NCBI GenBank assembly: GCA_043228905.1
Contig: JBHGNT010000006.1
Location: forward strand, 12,400,001-12,464,000
Reading direction: 5' to 3'
DNA from: Azolla caroliniana
Taxonomy: Eukaryota; Polypodiophyta
DNA: 64,000 nt
In this document: one piece after another, positions 32,628 through 41,598 of the stretch
How positions within the stretch are numbered: the first letter of the stretch is position 1
Layout of the letters: every line of letters starts with the position of its first letter
Notes under the pieces: model-generated
What the model was told of the DNA's origin: nothing
Databases searched by the model: none
What the model saw: the letters and a program-made list of their open reading frames with translations, nothing else
Translations under genes and position numbers: made by a program

Positions 32628-33017
32628 TCGATATGCTTGACAACCACACTTTCATCCTAGACTGAGATGACCATTTATGAGTTAATACAACATGTAATGC
32701 CCACGGACCATGGCTCTCGAACCCATGATGAAAAGATTAAGAGCCTTGCGCTCTTGAAGCTAAACTAGCATAACTCAATGTGCTTGCCAAGGTAAATTTC
32801 ATATCTAGAGTGAAATGAGCATTAATAATCACAAAACAATATGTAATTCCCGTTGACAATGGGCAAGGAAAGTGAGATGACCTTTCTTACAATGAGTAAG
32901 CAAAGCGAGATGAACTTGCATGCAAAGCCCACTAACTAGGGGCGTTGACTTAGGATAAGCACAATGTCGTGCCTTGATTTACATCACCAAATTTTATTTG
33001 ACACAGCATACCACACT

Positions 33018-33090
33018 CGCCGACCATGGGGCTCGAACCCATGACCACAAGGTTAAGAGCCTTACGCTCTTCCATCTGAGCTAGGCCGGC
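33018..33090 (-). tRNA. tRNA-Lys-CTT: tRNA-Lys(CTT) copy
   Basis: One wobble change in the anticodon stem. Confidence 0.8.
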
Positions 33091-33480
33091 TCGATGTGCC
33101 TGACAACTACACTTTCATCCTAGACTGAGATGATCATTTATGAGTTAATACAACATGTAATGCCCACGGACCATGGCTCTCGAACCCATCATGAAAAGAT
33201 TAAGAGCCTTGCGCTCTTCAAACTAAACTAGCATAACTCAATGTGCTTGCCAAGGTAAATTTCATATCTAGATTGAAATGAGCATTAATAATCACAAAAC
33301 AATATGTAATGCCCGCTAACAATGGGCAAGCAAAGTGAGATGACCTTTGTTACAATGAGTAAACAAAGTGAGATGAATTTGCATGCGAAGCCCATTAACT
33401 ATGGGCGTTGACTTAGGATAAGCACAAAGTGGTGCCTTCAGTTATATCACCAAATTTTATTTGACACAGCATGCCACACT

Positions 33481-33553
33481 CGCCGACCATGGGGCTCGAA
33501 CCCATGACCACAAGGTTAAGAGCCTTGCGCTCTTCCATCTGAGCTAGGCCGGC
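33481..33553 (-). tRNA. tRNA-Lys-CTT: tRNA-Lys(CTT), consensus copy
   Basis: Matches the consensus. Confidence 0.85.
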
Positions 33554-33943
33554 TTGATATGCTTGACAACCACACTTTCATCCTAGACTGAGATGACCAT
33601 TAATGAGATAATACAACATGTTATGCCCACGGACCATGGCTCTCGAACCCATGATGAAAAGATTAAGAGCCTTGCGCTCTTCAAGCTAAACTAGCATAAC
33701 TCAATGTGCTTGCCAAGGTAAATTTCATATCTAGACTGAAATGAGCATTAATAATCACAAAACAATATGTAATGCCCGTTGACAATGGGCAAGCAAAGTG
33801 AGATGACCTTTCTTACAATGAGTAAGCAAAGTGAGATGAACTTGCATGCGAAGCCCACTAACTAGGGGCGTTGACTTAGGATAAGCACAAAGTCGTGCCT
33901 TGACTTATATCGCCAAATTTTATTTGACACAGCATACCACACT

Positions 33944-34016
33944 CGCGGACCATGGGGCTCGAACCCATGACCACAAGGTTAAGAGCCTTGCGCTCTTCCA
34001 TCTGAGCTAGGCCGGC
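33944..34016 (-). tRNA. tRNA-Lys-CTT: tRNA-Lys(CTT) variant
   Basis: One acceptor-stem mismatch (plus GCGGACC). Confidence 0.65.
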
Positions 34017-34406
34017 GCGATGTGCTTGACAACCACACTTTCATCCTAGACTGAGATGACCATTAATGAGATAATACAACATGTAATGCCCACGGACCAT
34101 GGCTCTCGAACCCATGATGAAAAGATTAAGAGCCTTGCGCTCTTCAAGCTAAACTAGCATAACTCAATGTGCTTGCCAAGGTAAATTTCATATCTAGACT
34201 GAAATGAGCATTAATAATCACAAAACAATATGTAATGCCCGTTGACAATGGGCAAGCAAAGTGAGATGACCTTTCTTACAATGAGTAAGCAAAGTGAGAT
34301 GAACTTGCATGCGAAGCCCACTAACTAGGGGCGTTGACTTAGGATAAGCACAATGTCGTGCCTTGACTTATATCACCAAATTTTATTTGACACAGCATAC
34401 CACACT

Positions 34407-34479
34407 CGCCGACCATGGGGCTCGAACCCATGACCACAAGGTTAAGAGCCTTGCGCTCTTCCATCTGAGCTAGGCCGGC
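34407..34479 (-). tRNA. tRNA-Lys-CTT: tRNA-Lys(CTT), consensus copy
   Basis: Matches the consensus. Last uninterrupted unit of the regular core. Confidence 0.85.
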
Positions 34480-34869
34480 TCGATGTGCTTGACAACTACA
34501 CTTTCATCCTAGACTGAGATGATCATTTATGAGTTAATACAACATGTAATGCCCATGGACCATGGCTCTCGAACCCATGATGAAAAGATTAAGAGCCTTG
34601 CGCTCTTTAAGCTAAACTAGCATAACTCAATGTGCTTGCCAAGGTAAATTTCATATCTAGACTGAAATGAGCATTAATAATCACAAAACAATATGTAATG
34701 CCCGCTAACAATGGGCAAGCAAAGTGAGATGACCTTTCTTACAATGAGTAAGCAAAGTGAGATGAACTTGCATGCGAAGCCCACTAACTAGGGGCGTTGA
34801 CTTAGGACAAGCACAATGTCGTGCCTTAACTTATATCAGCAAATTTTATTTGACACAGCATGCCACACT

Positions 34870-35128
34870 CGCCGACCATTGGAGCGGCCCAGATCGTATA
34901 CGCCTCTATTATTTCCATCAGTCAACGTAATCTCAAGAGGAGAATAGTAAATTTCCAAAATGATAACTAAGAATACAGCAAATAAGGCCATGAAGAATCC
35001 CATTAGAGGGGTAGTTCCCCAACCAGGGGCCACTTTACCATATTCTGAGTTAACTGGCTTCGGGCCTCGAACCCATGACCAGAAGGTTAAGAGCCTTGCG
35101 CTCTTCCATCTGAGCTAGGCCAGCTCGA
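34870..35128 (-). pseudogene. tRNA-Lys(CTT) copy split by a plastid DNA insertion
   Basis: The 3' end of the gene lies at 34870-34879 and the rest at 35066-35128. The 186 bases between them are plastid psbH sequence, which replaced four G bases of the T stem. The remaining part has other small changes. Confidence 0.85.
34880..35065 (-). pseudogene. psbH: Plastid psbH fragment in nuclear DNA
   Basis: On the minus strand the text reads [18 protein letters not shown] and continues [20 protein letters not shown]. This is the C-terminal half of the photosystem II 10-kDa phosphoprotein, with its single membrane helix. The N-terminal phosphorylation region is absent, and after LEIYYS the sequence leaves the usual PsbH C-terminus. 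There is no promoter or start, so it is not a gene here. Removing 186 bases and adding four restores the repeat phase. No target duplication is visible, as expected for end-joining of an organelle DNA scrap. Confidence 0.88.
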
Positions 35129-35514
35129 TATGCTTGACAACCACACTTTCATCCTAGACTGAGATGACCATTTATGAGTTAATACAACATGTAATGCCCA
35201 CGGACCATGGCTCTCGAACCCATGATGAAAAGATTAAGAGCCTTGCGCCCTTGAAGCTAAACTAGCATAACTCAATGTGCTTGCCAAGGTAAATTTCATA
35301 TCTAGACTGAAATGAGCATTAATAATCACAAAACAATATGTAATGCCCGTTGACAATGGGCAAGGAAAGTGAGATGACCTTTCTTACAATGAGTAAGCAA
35401 CGTGAGATGAACTTGCATGCGAAGCCCACTAACTAGGGGCGTTGACTTAGGATAAGCACAATGTCGTGCCTTGACTTATATCACCAAATTTTATTTGACA
35501 CAGCATACCACACT

Positions 35515-35587
35515 CGCCGACCATGGGGCTCGAACCCATGACCACAAGGTTAAGAGCCTTGCGCTCTTCCATCTGAGCTAGGCCGGC
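35515..35587 (-). tRNA. tRNA-Lys-CTT: tRNA-Lys(CTT), consensus copy
   Basis: Matches the consensus. The unit after it breaks into short rearranged pieces at 35815-36240. Confidence 0.85.
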
Positions 35588-35814
35588 TCGATGTGCTTGA
35601 CAACTACACTTTCATCCTAGACTGAGATGATCATTTATGAGTTAATACAACATGTAATGCCCACGGACCATGGCTCTCGAACCCATCATGAAAAGATTAA
35701 GAGCCTTACGCTCTTCAAGCTAAACTAGCATAACTTAATGTGCTTGCCAAGGTAAATTTCATATCTAGAGTGAAATGAGCATTAATAATCACAAAACAAT
35801 ATGTAATGCCCGCT

Positions 35815-36240
35815 AACAGCTAAACTAACTCAACTCAATGTGCTCTTCCAGCTAAACTAACTCAACTCAATGTGCTCTTCCAGCTAAACTAACTCAACTC
35901 AATGTGCTTGCCAGGGAAAATTTCAAATCTATAGTGAAATGACCATTAATAATTACAAAACAAGATGAAAAGTGCTCTTGAATCTATAGTGAAATGACCA
36001 TTAATAATCTATAGTGCTCTCGAACTCATGATGAAAAGATTAAGAGCCTTGCGCTCTTCCAGCTAAACTAACTCAACTCAATGTGCTTGCCAAGGAAAAT
36101 TTCAAATCTATAGTGAAATGACCATTAATAATTACAAAACAAGATGAAAAGTGCTCTCGAATCTATAGTGAAATGACCATTAATAATCTATAGTGCTCTC
36201 GAACTCATGATGAAAAGATTAAGAGCCTTGCGCTCTTCCA
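35815..36240. repeat. Scrambled edge of the array
   Basis: Short pieces of the unit (GCTAAACTAACTCAACTCAATGTG; ATCTATAGTGAAATGACCATTAATAAT) are repeated out of order, several times each. No tRNA is intact here. Confidence 0.75.
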
Positions 36241-36465
36241 TCTAAACTAGGCCAAGTCAATGTGCTTGCCAAGGAAATTTCATATCTAGATTGAAATGAC
36301 CATTAGTAATTACAAAACAAGATGTAATGCCTGCTTACAATGGGTAAGCACAGTGAGATGACCTTGCATGCGAAGCCCACCAACTAGGGGCCTTGACTTA
36401 GGGTAAGCACAATGGCATGCCTAGAGTTATATGACCAAATATGAGTTGACCAAGCATGCCACACT

Positions 36466-36538
36466 CGCCGACCATGGGGCTCGAACCCATGACCACAAGG
36501 TCAAGAGCCTTGCGCTCTTCCATCTGAGCGAGGCCGGT
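36466..36538 (-). tRNA. tRNA-Lys-CTT: tRNA-Lys(CTT), right-edge copy, diverged
   Basis: Changes at base 37, at U8 and in the acceptor 5' strand. Flanks resemble the older, left-edge type of unit. Confidence 0.5.
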
Positions 36539-37127
36539 TCGGTATGCTTGACTAGCACAATTTCATCCTAGACTGAGATGACCATTTATGAGTTAATACA
36601 ACATGTAATGCCCATGGAATATGGTTCTCGAACCTATGATGAAAAGATGAAGAGCCTTGCGCTCTACCAGCTAAACTAACCCAACTCAATGTGCTTGCCA
36701 AGGAAAATTTCATATGTAGAGTGAAATGACCATTAATAATTACAAAACAACATGTAATGCCCGCTAACAATGGGTAAGCAAAGTGAGATGACCTTGCATG
36801 CGAAGCCCACCAACTAGGGGCCTAGGCTTAGGGTAAGCGCAATGGCGTGCCTAGAGTTGTATGAGGGTCGAAGCATGCTACGGTGTATCAACTTTTGGCC
36901 AAAAATTCAGTACTAAATTGAGGATGAAAATAAACAATTATCATCTATTGAATGGTGTTCAATTTCAAATAAGAAATTCATTACGTCACACTCGAATGTA
37001 CAAAGATATTATACGTCACACTTGAAATGTCCCAAGGCCGTATTTAATACATTAATTGTAACTTCATTCTCCTAGGTAGAGTTGTACAAAAGCACCCCTG
37101 GAGAAGGTTTCGAATGTGATAGTTGGT

Positions 37128-37128
37128 T

Positions 37129-37160
<32 letters not shown>
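37128..37160 (+). repeat. TC microsatellite
   Basis: About 30 bases of (TC)n in the leader region of the older transposon gene, followed by more TCTC-rich pieces to 37320. Confidence 0.8.
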
Positions 37161-37166
<6 letters not shown>

Positions 37167-37519
37167 CTCTGTCTCAAAGTTGTCAGACAAGCAGTGGCAG
37201 AAAGTTAGAAAGAAGACACATATCTAATACCTATCTCTCTCTTTCTCTCTCTCACTCCACCTTCGAATCTCTGTTTCCTGCTTTCTTTTTGTTTCTCTCT
37301 CTCACTCCACTTTCGATTCTCTGTTTCCCTAGGTAGTTGTTGTTGTGTTCCCCTCTGTGCTAGGTTCGATCTCTGTCTCTGTATATGCAGAGATTTCTGT
37401 TTCCCCGGATTGATGTTCTTCTTGTTGATTTTCTTTCCTTGTGTATGCTCGTTTGTCTCCTCTGTTAATGTTCGTTTGTCTCCTCTGCAGCAGCCTCGTC
37501 AACAACCTCTTGCATATAG

Positions 37520-37670
37520 ATGATTTTGAAGGCTTGGTGTACTCCCAAGGTGTCGAAATCAACACGGTGTGATACCTCTACCTTGACCTTGGCTCCATCT
37601 GCATTCGACCCATCAATCCATCTACAGCTTGTACGATCTCTAGGTATTCTCTGTGCTGCATGCCCAACTG
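37520..37670 (+). CDS. Possible 5' exon of the older transposon gene
   Basis: A frame from ATG (37520) encoding MILKAWCTPKVSKSTRCDTS and ending CAACTG|GTATGT (donor at 37671). The sequence after the donor is an intron-like, T-rich stretch with repeated GTATGTTTTCATTTTCT phrases to about 38120. I do not recognise the peptide, and the link to the next exon is not proven. Confidence 0.3.
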
Positions 37671-38121
37671 GTATGTATTTGTTTTCTCTATGTTTCATGT
37701 CCGTCTGTTTTTAATTTGTATGTGTATGGGCATTTTTAGGTTTTGATTATTCATAGTCTATGTGTTGCATGCCCAACTGGTATGTTTTCATTTTCTTTGT
37801 GTTTCTTGTCTGTCTGTTTTTAATTTGTATGTGTTTGACATAGATGGATGAGTTTTCTTCTGACTGTTTAGGGTGGTTGTGTGTTTGACATGGTTTGTAC
37901 AAGCAACTTAGATGGAGTTGGATATGATGAGTTGCTATGTTTTCATTTTGTTGGTATGTTTTCGTTTTCTCTGTGTTTCCTGTCTGTTTTTAATTTGTAT
38001 GTGTTAGACATGGATGAGTTTTCTTCTGACTATTTAGAGTTTTTGTGTGTTTGACATGGCTTGTACATGCAATGTGATGATTTGCTATGTGTTGATGGTA
38101 ATTTGATGAGTTTTATTCTAG

Positions 38122-39080
38122 TACATGCATATTCATTCAACGAGAATAGTGATGACTAGGACAATGACGAGAAGGACACCCATAAAGAAGACATTGATGA
38201 AAGAGAAAGTGAAGACACCAGTGAAGAAAGGAAAAAGGACACCTATCAAAGAAAGCAAGAAGACACCCACAAGAGAAAGGGTGATGAATTCATCAACACA
38301 GAGAAAGAAGATGTACCACTCCATCATTCGAGACACACCTCTCGGATGGAGTTATTTCCTTCGAGCACGACCTGAAGTTTATCCTAAGTTGAGAGAGTGG
38401 TTGATAAAAACCTGGGGGTCAGCACATCCCGATACAAGGCGAGGATTCCACATAAGTGGATTGAAGAGGGAATATGTGAACTTATTGAAGACGAGATATG
38501 AACATGTTTATGATACAAATCAAATCTGTAACAATGAGGTGGGTACTGTTTTTGCACATGCATTTGCATGTGAAGTTCAAGGTGGCATCGACGTGGATTG
38601 GGAAGATTTTAATCGGCACCGGTCAGAACATTATAAAGGGTCCTCCAGTACCAACACTGGCTTGAAGTCATCGGGAACCTCTCATGTGGATATTCCGGCT
38701 ACAACACCTGTCCACCAAGTTCAATCTGCAAAAGTACATGCCACAATGACTGAAAAGCATGAACAGATGATGGCCAGTTGCATAGCTTCTATGAGCTCAA
38801 GAATACAAGCACTACTTGCTGATTTGGAAGCAGTTAAATCAGCTGAGATACAGGCAGAAAAAAAAATTCTCTTCATTAAAGACTACATATGAATGGATTG
38901 CATCGACAATCCAAATTTCAGAAAGTGAGGTGTTGAAAGAGGAGTTGAAGAAAGAGCTAAACAATATGGGCACTCAATTAGGTTCACAAATGAGAGACCT
39001 TGATACTTGTAGGAATGCACATTCCAAAATAGATAATAAGTTGTCAGCTTTAAAGTTGCATTCCGAGAACCTTGCGTGCT
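38122..39080 (+). pseudogene. Main exon of the older element's RING-gene homologue, frameshifted
   Basis: The exon starts after TTCTAG (38121). The N-terminus is a lysine-rich low-complexity stretch (TPIKKTLMKEKVKTPVKKGK). A domain with WLIKTWGSAHPDTRRGF, YVNLLKTRYEHVY and NNEVGTVFAHAFACEV follows, matching in order the young element's exon 3 (LYDDCMRLHQKVH, NNELSVSFARAFAYEY). A coiled-coil stretch follows. A run of nine A (38858-38866) has one base too many: the frame runs into a stop at 38890, while the next frame continues the coiled coil to about 39080. The donor is probably AATAAG|GT. The RING exon comes next but is split by the gypsy element. Confidence 0.6.
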
Positions 39081-39259
39081 TAATAAGGTTTTGAAACTTT
39101 GTGTCCATATGTAATTAAGCACCCAAGTGGTATGGAAAGTACCATTACTAGTATAGCTATATCACGGTATTGGCTTTAAAAGTTATTTATTTCTACTTCT
39201 GTGGTATAAATATCATATTAGCTAATATATTATAACTTGTGTTTGCAATCTACCAAGTG
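39081..39259 (+). other. Intron of the older gene up to the gypsy insertion
   Basis: AT-rich intron sequence ending ATCTACCAAGTG. The last five bases (AAGTG, 39255-39259) are the left target duplication of the gypsy element, and the AAG is the splice acceptor of the RING exon. Confidence 0.6.
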
Positions 39260-39678
39260 TGTTACCGGCCGGCAAGGAGTCCAAAATACGGAGTGAAGGA
39301 ATTAATTAAGTATGGTTGTAAATAAGCATAGTGTGGACGGACCGACTGGAAACGGTATGCCGTTCCAGATCCGGACGGATCCCGAATAGGTGCGATAGGC
39401 ACCGTTTTGTACTACGGGCCGGAAACCTATTTAAAGGCCCGGACCCCATTGTAATCGCAGCGGATAATTAATAGAGCGTATGGTGTTTATACTTCTGTGT
39501 TGATTTCCGTTCTGTACTTATTGTTATATCTTACGCGTGTAATTAACAAAAGCGCTCTAATCGTGTAACCTACTTAGGTCGGTGTAATCGTTGAGTCATA
39601 ATCCTATGCCGTAATCACCCTTTGGTGAAGTGTCTCCGTGACACCTTGTGTTAGGCCTTGTCCGGTCAGAGAATAACA
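39260..39678 (+). repeat. 5' LTR of the gypsy element
   Basis: 419 bp. TATA-like TATTTAAAG at about 39428 follows a GC-rich stretch that includes the palindrome CGGTATGCCG. An inverted piece (CGGATCCCGAATAGG) lies between them. Confidence 0.93.
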
Positions 39679-39680
39679 CA

Positions 39681-39700
39681 GTTTTGGCGACCACGATTCC
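39681..39700 (+). promoter_or_regulatory. Probable primer-binding site of the gypsy element
   Basis: GTTTTGGCGACCACGATTCC follows the LTR by two bases. Plant gypsy primer sites often begin TGGCG. I did not assign the tRNA; it does not match the 3' end of the array tRNA-Lys. Confidence 0.5.
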
Positions 39701-39729
39701 TGCTTTCTCGCAGCGAACGACGGTAATGG

Positions 39730-41598
39730 ATGACGAGACCAACGCACGACCTGGTTACAGACCGAGCTCGACGCCTCGCCGAACGGCAAAGACGGCGTGA
39801 GACTTTCCAGCAAGCAGCGCACGAAATTCGCTCGGATCGTTCGTTCTCCAACGAGATCCGGAGAGTCGCGGAGGAATCTCTTCGGTTACAGCAAACTCGC
39901 GACCAGGACGACGGAAGCGGTCTAAGTAGTCTCCGGGAAACCGAACGCCTCCTCAAGGCGTTGGCAAGCGGAGAAAACGAGGCAGAAGCCTTTTCAGCCT
40001 ACGAATCGGATTCCGAAGGGGGATACAACGTGCACACGAACTACCGGAGCAGCAACGATACCCCCGGCGGCCCGGAGGACGACGGGTCGGATACCGTGCC
40101 AACTCCAGAACCGGAACCGTTCGACCAGGGCTATCCGGAACCGCAAACAGAAGCCGTCAACCCACCAACACCGGAAGTGGAAGAAGCAAAGCCACCGACA
40201 CCAACGAAAGAGCCGGCGAAGGTACCGGAAGAAGAGCCGGTGAAGGAACCGGAAAAAGAACCGGAAGAGGAACCGGAAAAAGCACCGGCAAAAGAACCGG
40301 AAGTGGAACCGGAGAGAAAACCGGAAAGATATCAACAAACGCCACTAAACCGCAGCCTAATACTGGACGACGACATGCCGTTCCAATACTCAAAGTATCG
40401 CGATGATCCGGACGCGGAAGCGCATGTTCATGCCTTCGAGCAGACATGGGAAGCAAATCATGCATCCCAGCGAATGACACCGGAGGAAGAAGAACGCTCG
40501 AAGATAGCGGAATTCGGGGTCACGTTGGAAGGACCAGCGGCACGATGGCGGCGGACGCAGGACCCGGCGACCATCACAACCTTTGCAGAATTAAAAGCAA
40601 AATTCTTGCATTTTTTCCACAAGGAGGTCGACCAGACGACAATGGTGGGCCTGTTTTATACGATCCGACAGGAGGCAGGGGAAAGCATTCCCCAATTCGT
40701 CATCCGTTTCCAACGAATGCATAGCCAGCTTGCCCGTGCACCCCCGGAGGAGGAATTACGGACGATATTTTTAAACGCACTCCGGGAACCGTTACGCACG
40801 GTGTGTACGGTAATCGACTTTCGAGGAAGCACCATTGACCAGGTCATTGACCGGGTCAGAGAAATGGAAAAGTCAAGCTCATGGCTTACACTGGGAACAC
40901 TGCAACGGGCGTTACCCACCGATGAAGATCTCCGGTTCCGGCAGGCAATTCAATGCACAATCTGCTTGAATGCCGGACACTCGGCAGTGGAGTGCACCAT
41001 GCGAACCCAGTGTGTGATTTGTCAATCCAAGAGTCATACAACGGACCGGTGCGAGTATAACCTGTTAAACCGACAAGCACCACCCGTCCGACGGATCGAG
41101 CCAAGAAGCAGCCGAGACGAAGATGATGATCGTTGGCAAAGAATGAACCGGTACCGACCGGCACAGGATGTCCGGTACGGAGACAGACAAGAGAATGATG
41201 GCCGGTACGGGGATCGGCATGATAACTACGACCGGTATGAGCGATCGGACCGTTATCGGGAGTCCAACAGACGACACGAGCAATACGACAGAGACCATTC
41301 CCCTGGTTACCGAAGGCACCAGGAGGACTACGGCCGATGTTACGATCCACCACGACAGGACTACCGAAATAAAAATAAGAATAATAAGAAACGTAATGTC
41401 AAGAACGGTAGTCACCCTAGGGACCCGGAACATAGAACCCCAAGGAGCCAACCGGCACAGAACGCACCACTCACTACGGGACCGACTCCGGCTACCAGCA
41501 ATGCTGAATCCAGCAATACCCGTAAAGAGTACTGCTATTACTGCAGGCAGGAAGGCCACTACAGTAACCAGTGCCCGGCAAAGAGCTACGATAAATGA
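39730..41598 (+). CDS. Gypsy Gag polyprotein
   Basis: 622 aa. The N-terminus is charged and helical. A 60-residue stretch rich in EPEKEPEEEP repeats follows (about 150-200). The capsid region has the usual retrotransposon Gag order (FEQTWEANHAS, ARWRRTQDP, FAELKAKFLHFF, ESIPQFVIRFQRMHSQL, FLNALREPLR). Three CCHC zinc knuckles lie at 409-422 (CTICLNAGHSAVEC), 428-441 (CVICQSKSHTTDRC) and 602-615 (CYYCRQEGHYSNQC). An Arg/Tyr-rich linker separates the second and third. The second ATG of ATGGATGAC is used, since the first gives a short frame. The gene ends in TGA, and the pol frame continues in phase four codons later. Confidence 0.9.
   Translation: MTRPTHDLVTDRARRLAERQRRRETFQQAAHEIRSDRSFSNEIRRVAEESLRLQQTRDQDDGSGLSSLRETERLLKALASGENEAEAFSAYESDSEGGYNVHTNYRSSNDTPGGPEDDGSDTVPTPEPEPFDQGYPEPQTEAVNPPTPEVEEAKPPTPTKEPAKVPEEEPVKEPEKEPEEEPEKAPAKEPEVEPERKPERYQQTPLNRSLILDDDMPFQYSKYRDDPDAEAHVHAFEQTWEANHASQRMTPEEEERSKIAEFGVTLEGPAARWRRTQDPATITTFAELKAKFLHFFHKEVDQTTMVGLFYTIRQEAGESIPQFVIRFQRMHSQLARAPPEEELRTIFLNALREPLRTVCTVIDFRGSTIDQVIDRVREMEKSSSWLTLGTLQRALPTDEDLRFRQAIQCTICLNAGHSAVECTMRTQCVICQSKSHTTDRCEYNLLNRQAPPVRRIEPRSSRDEDDDRWQRMNRYRPAQDVRYGDRQENDGRYGDRHDNYDRYERSDRYRESNRRHEQYDRDHSPGYRRHQEDYGRCYDPPRQDYRNKNKNNKKRNVKNGSHPRDPEHRTPRSQPAQNAPLTTGPTPATSNAESSNTRKEYCYYCRQEGHYSNQCPAKSYDK

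Larger units (their letters stand above)
11930..36865 (-). repeat. tRNA-Lys(CTT) satellite array with a 463-bp repeat unit
   Basis: About 25 kb of head-to-tail repeats. Each unit carries a minus-strand tRNA-Lys(CTT) gene of 73 bases and, about 75 bases to its right, a decayed tRNA-like copy. From 18234 to 34870 the tRNA starts advance by exactly 463 bases, apart from a 485-bp step at 19160-19645 and the 867-bp insertion. About 16 copies are identical. The left part (11.9-15.4 kb) and right edge (35.8-36.8 kb) are diverged and irregular. Four foreign insertions interrupt the array. The tRNA body is close to the plant nuclear tRNA-Lys(CTT), with A box, B box, CTT anticodon and G73. It could be an amplified gene cluster, a tRNA-derived satellite, or both. 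Confidence 0.93.

Noticed and set aside
34836-35033. psbH as a working gene
   Set aside because: It has only the C-terminal half, no promoter or N-terminus, and is embedded in a tRNA gene of the array.
11930-36865. CRISPR-like or phage-type tRNA array
   Set aside because: Unit length, GT-AG genes, LTR elements and a plastid insertion all point to a plant nuclear genome, and there are no short unique spacers between identical repeats.
11930-36865. Calling the tRNA satellite a centromere
   Set aside because: Higher-order repeats alone are not enough. Nothing in the sequence shows centromere function.
36866-36890. Calling the full target duplication of the older transposon
   Set aside because: Its right end is outside the window, so the duplication cannot be read.
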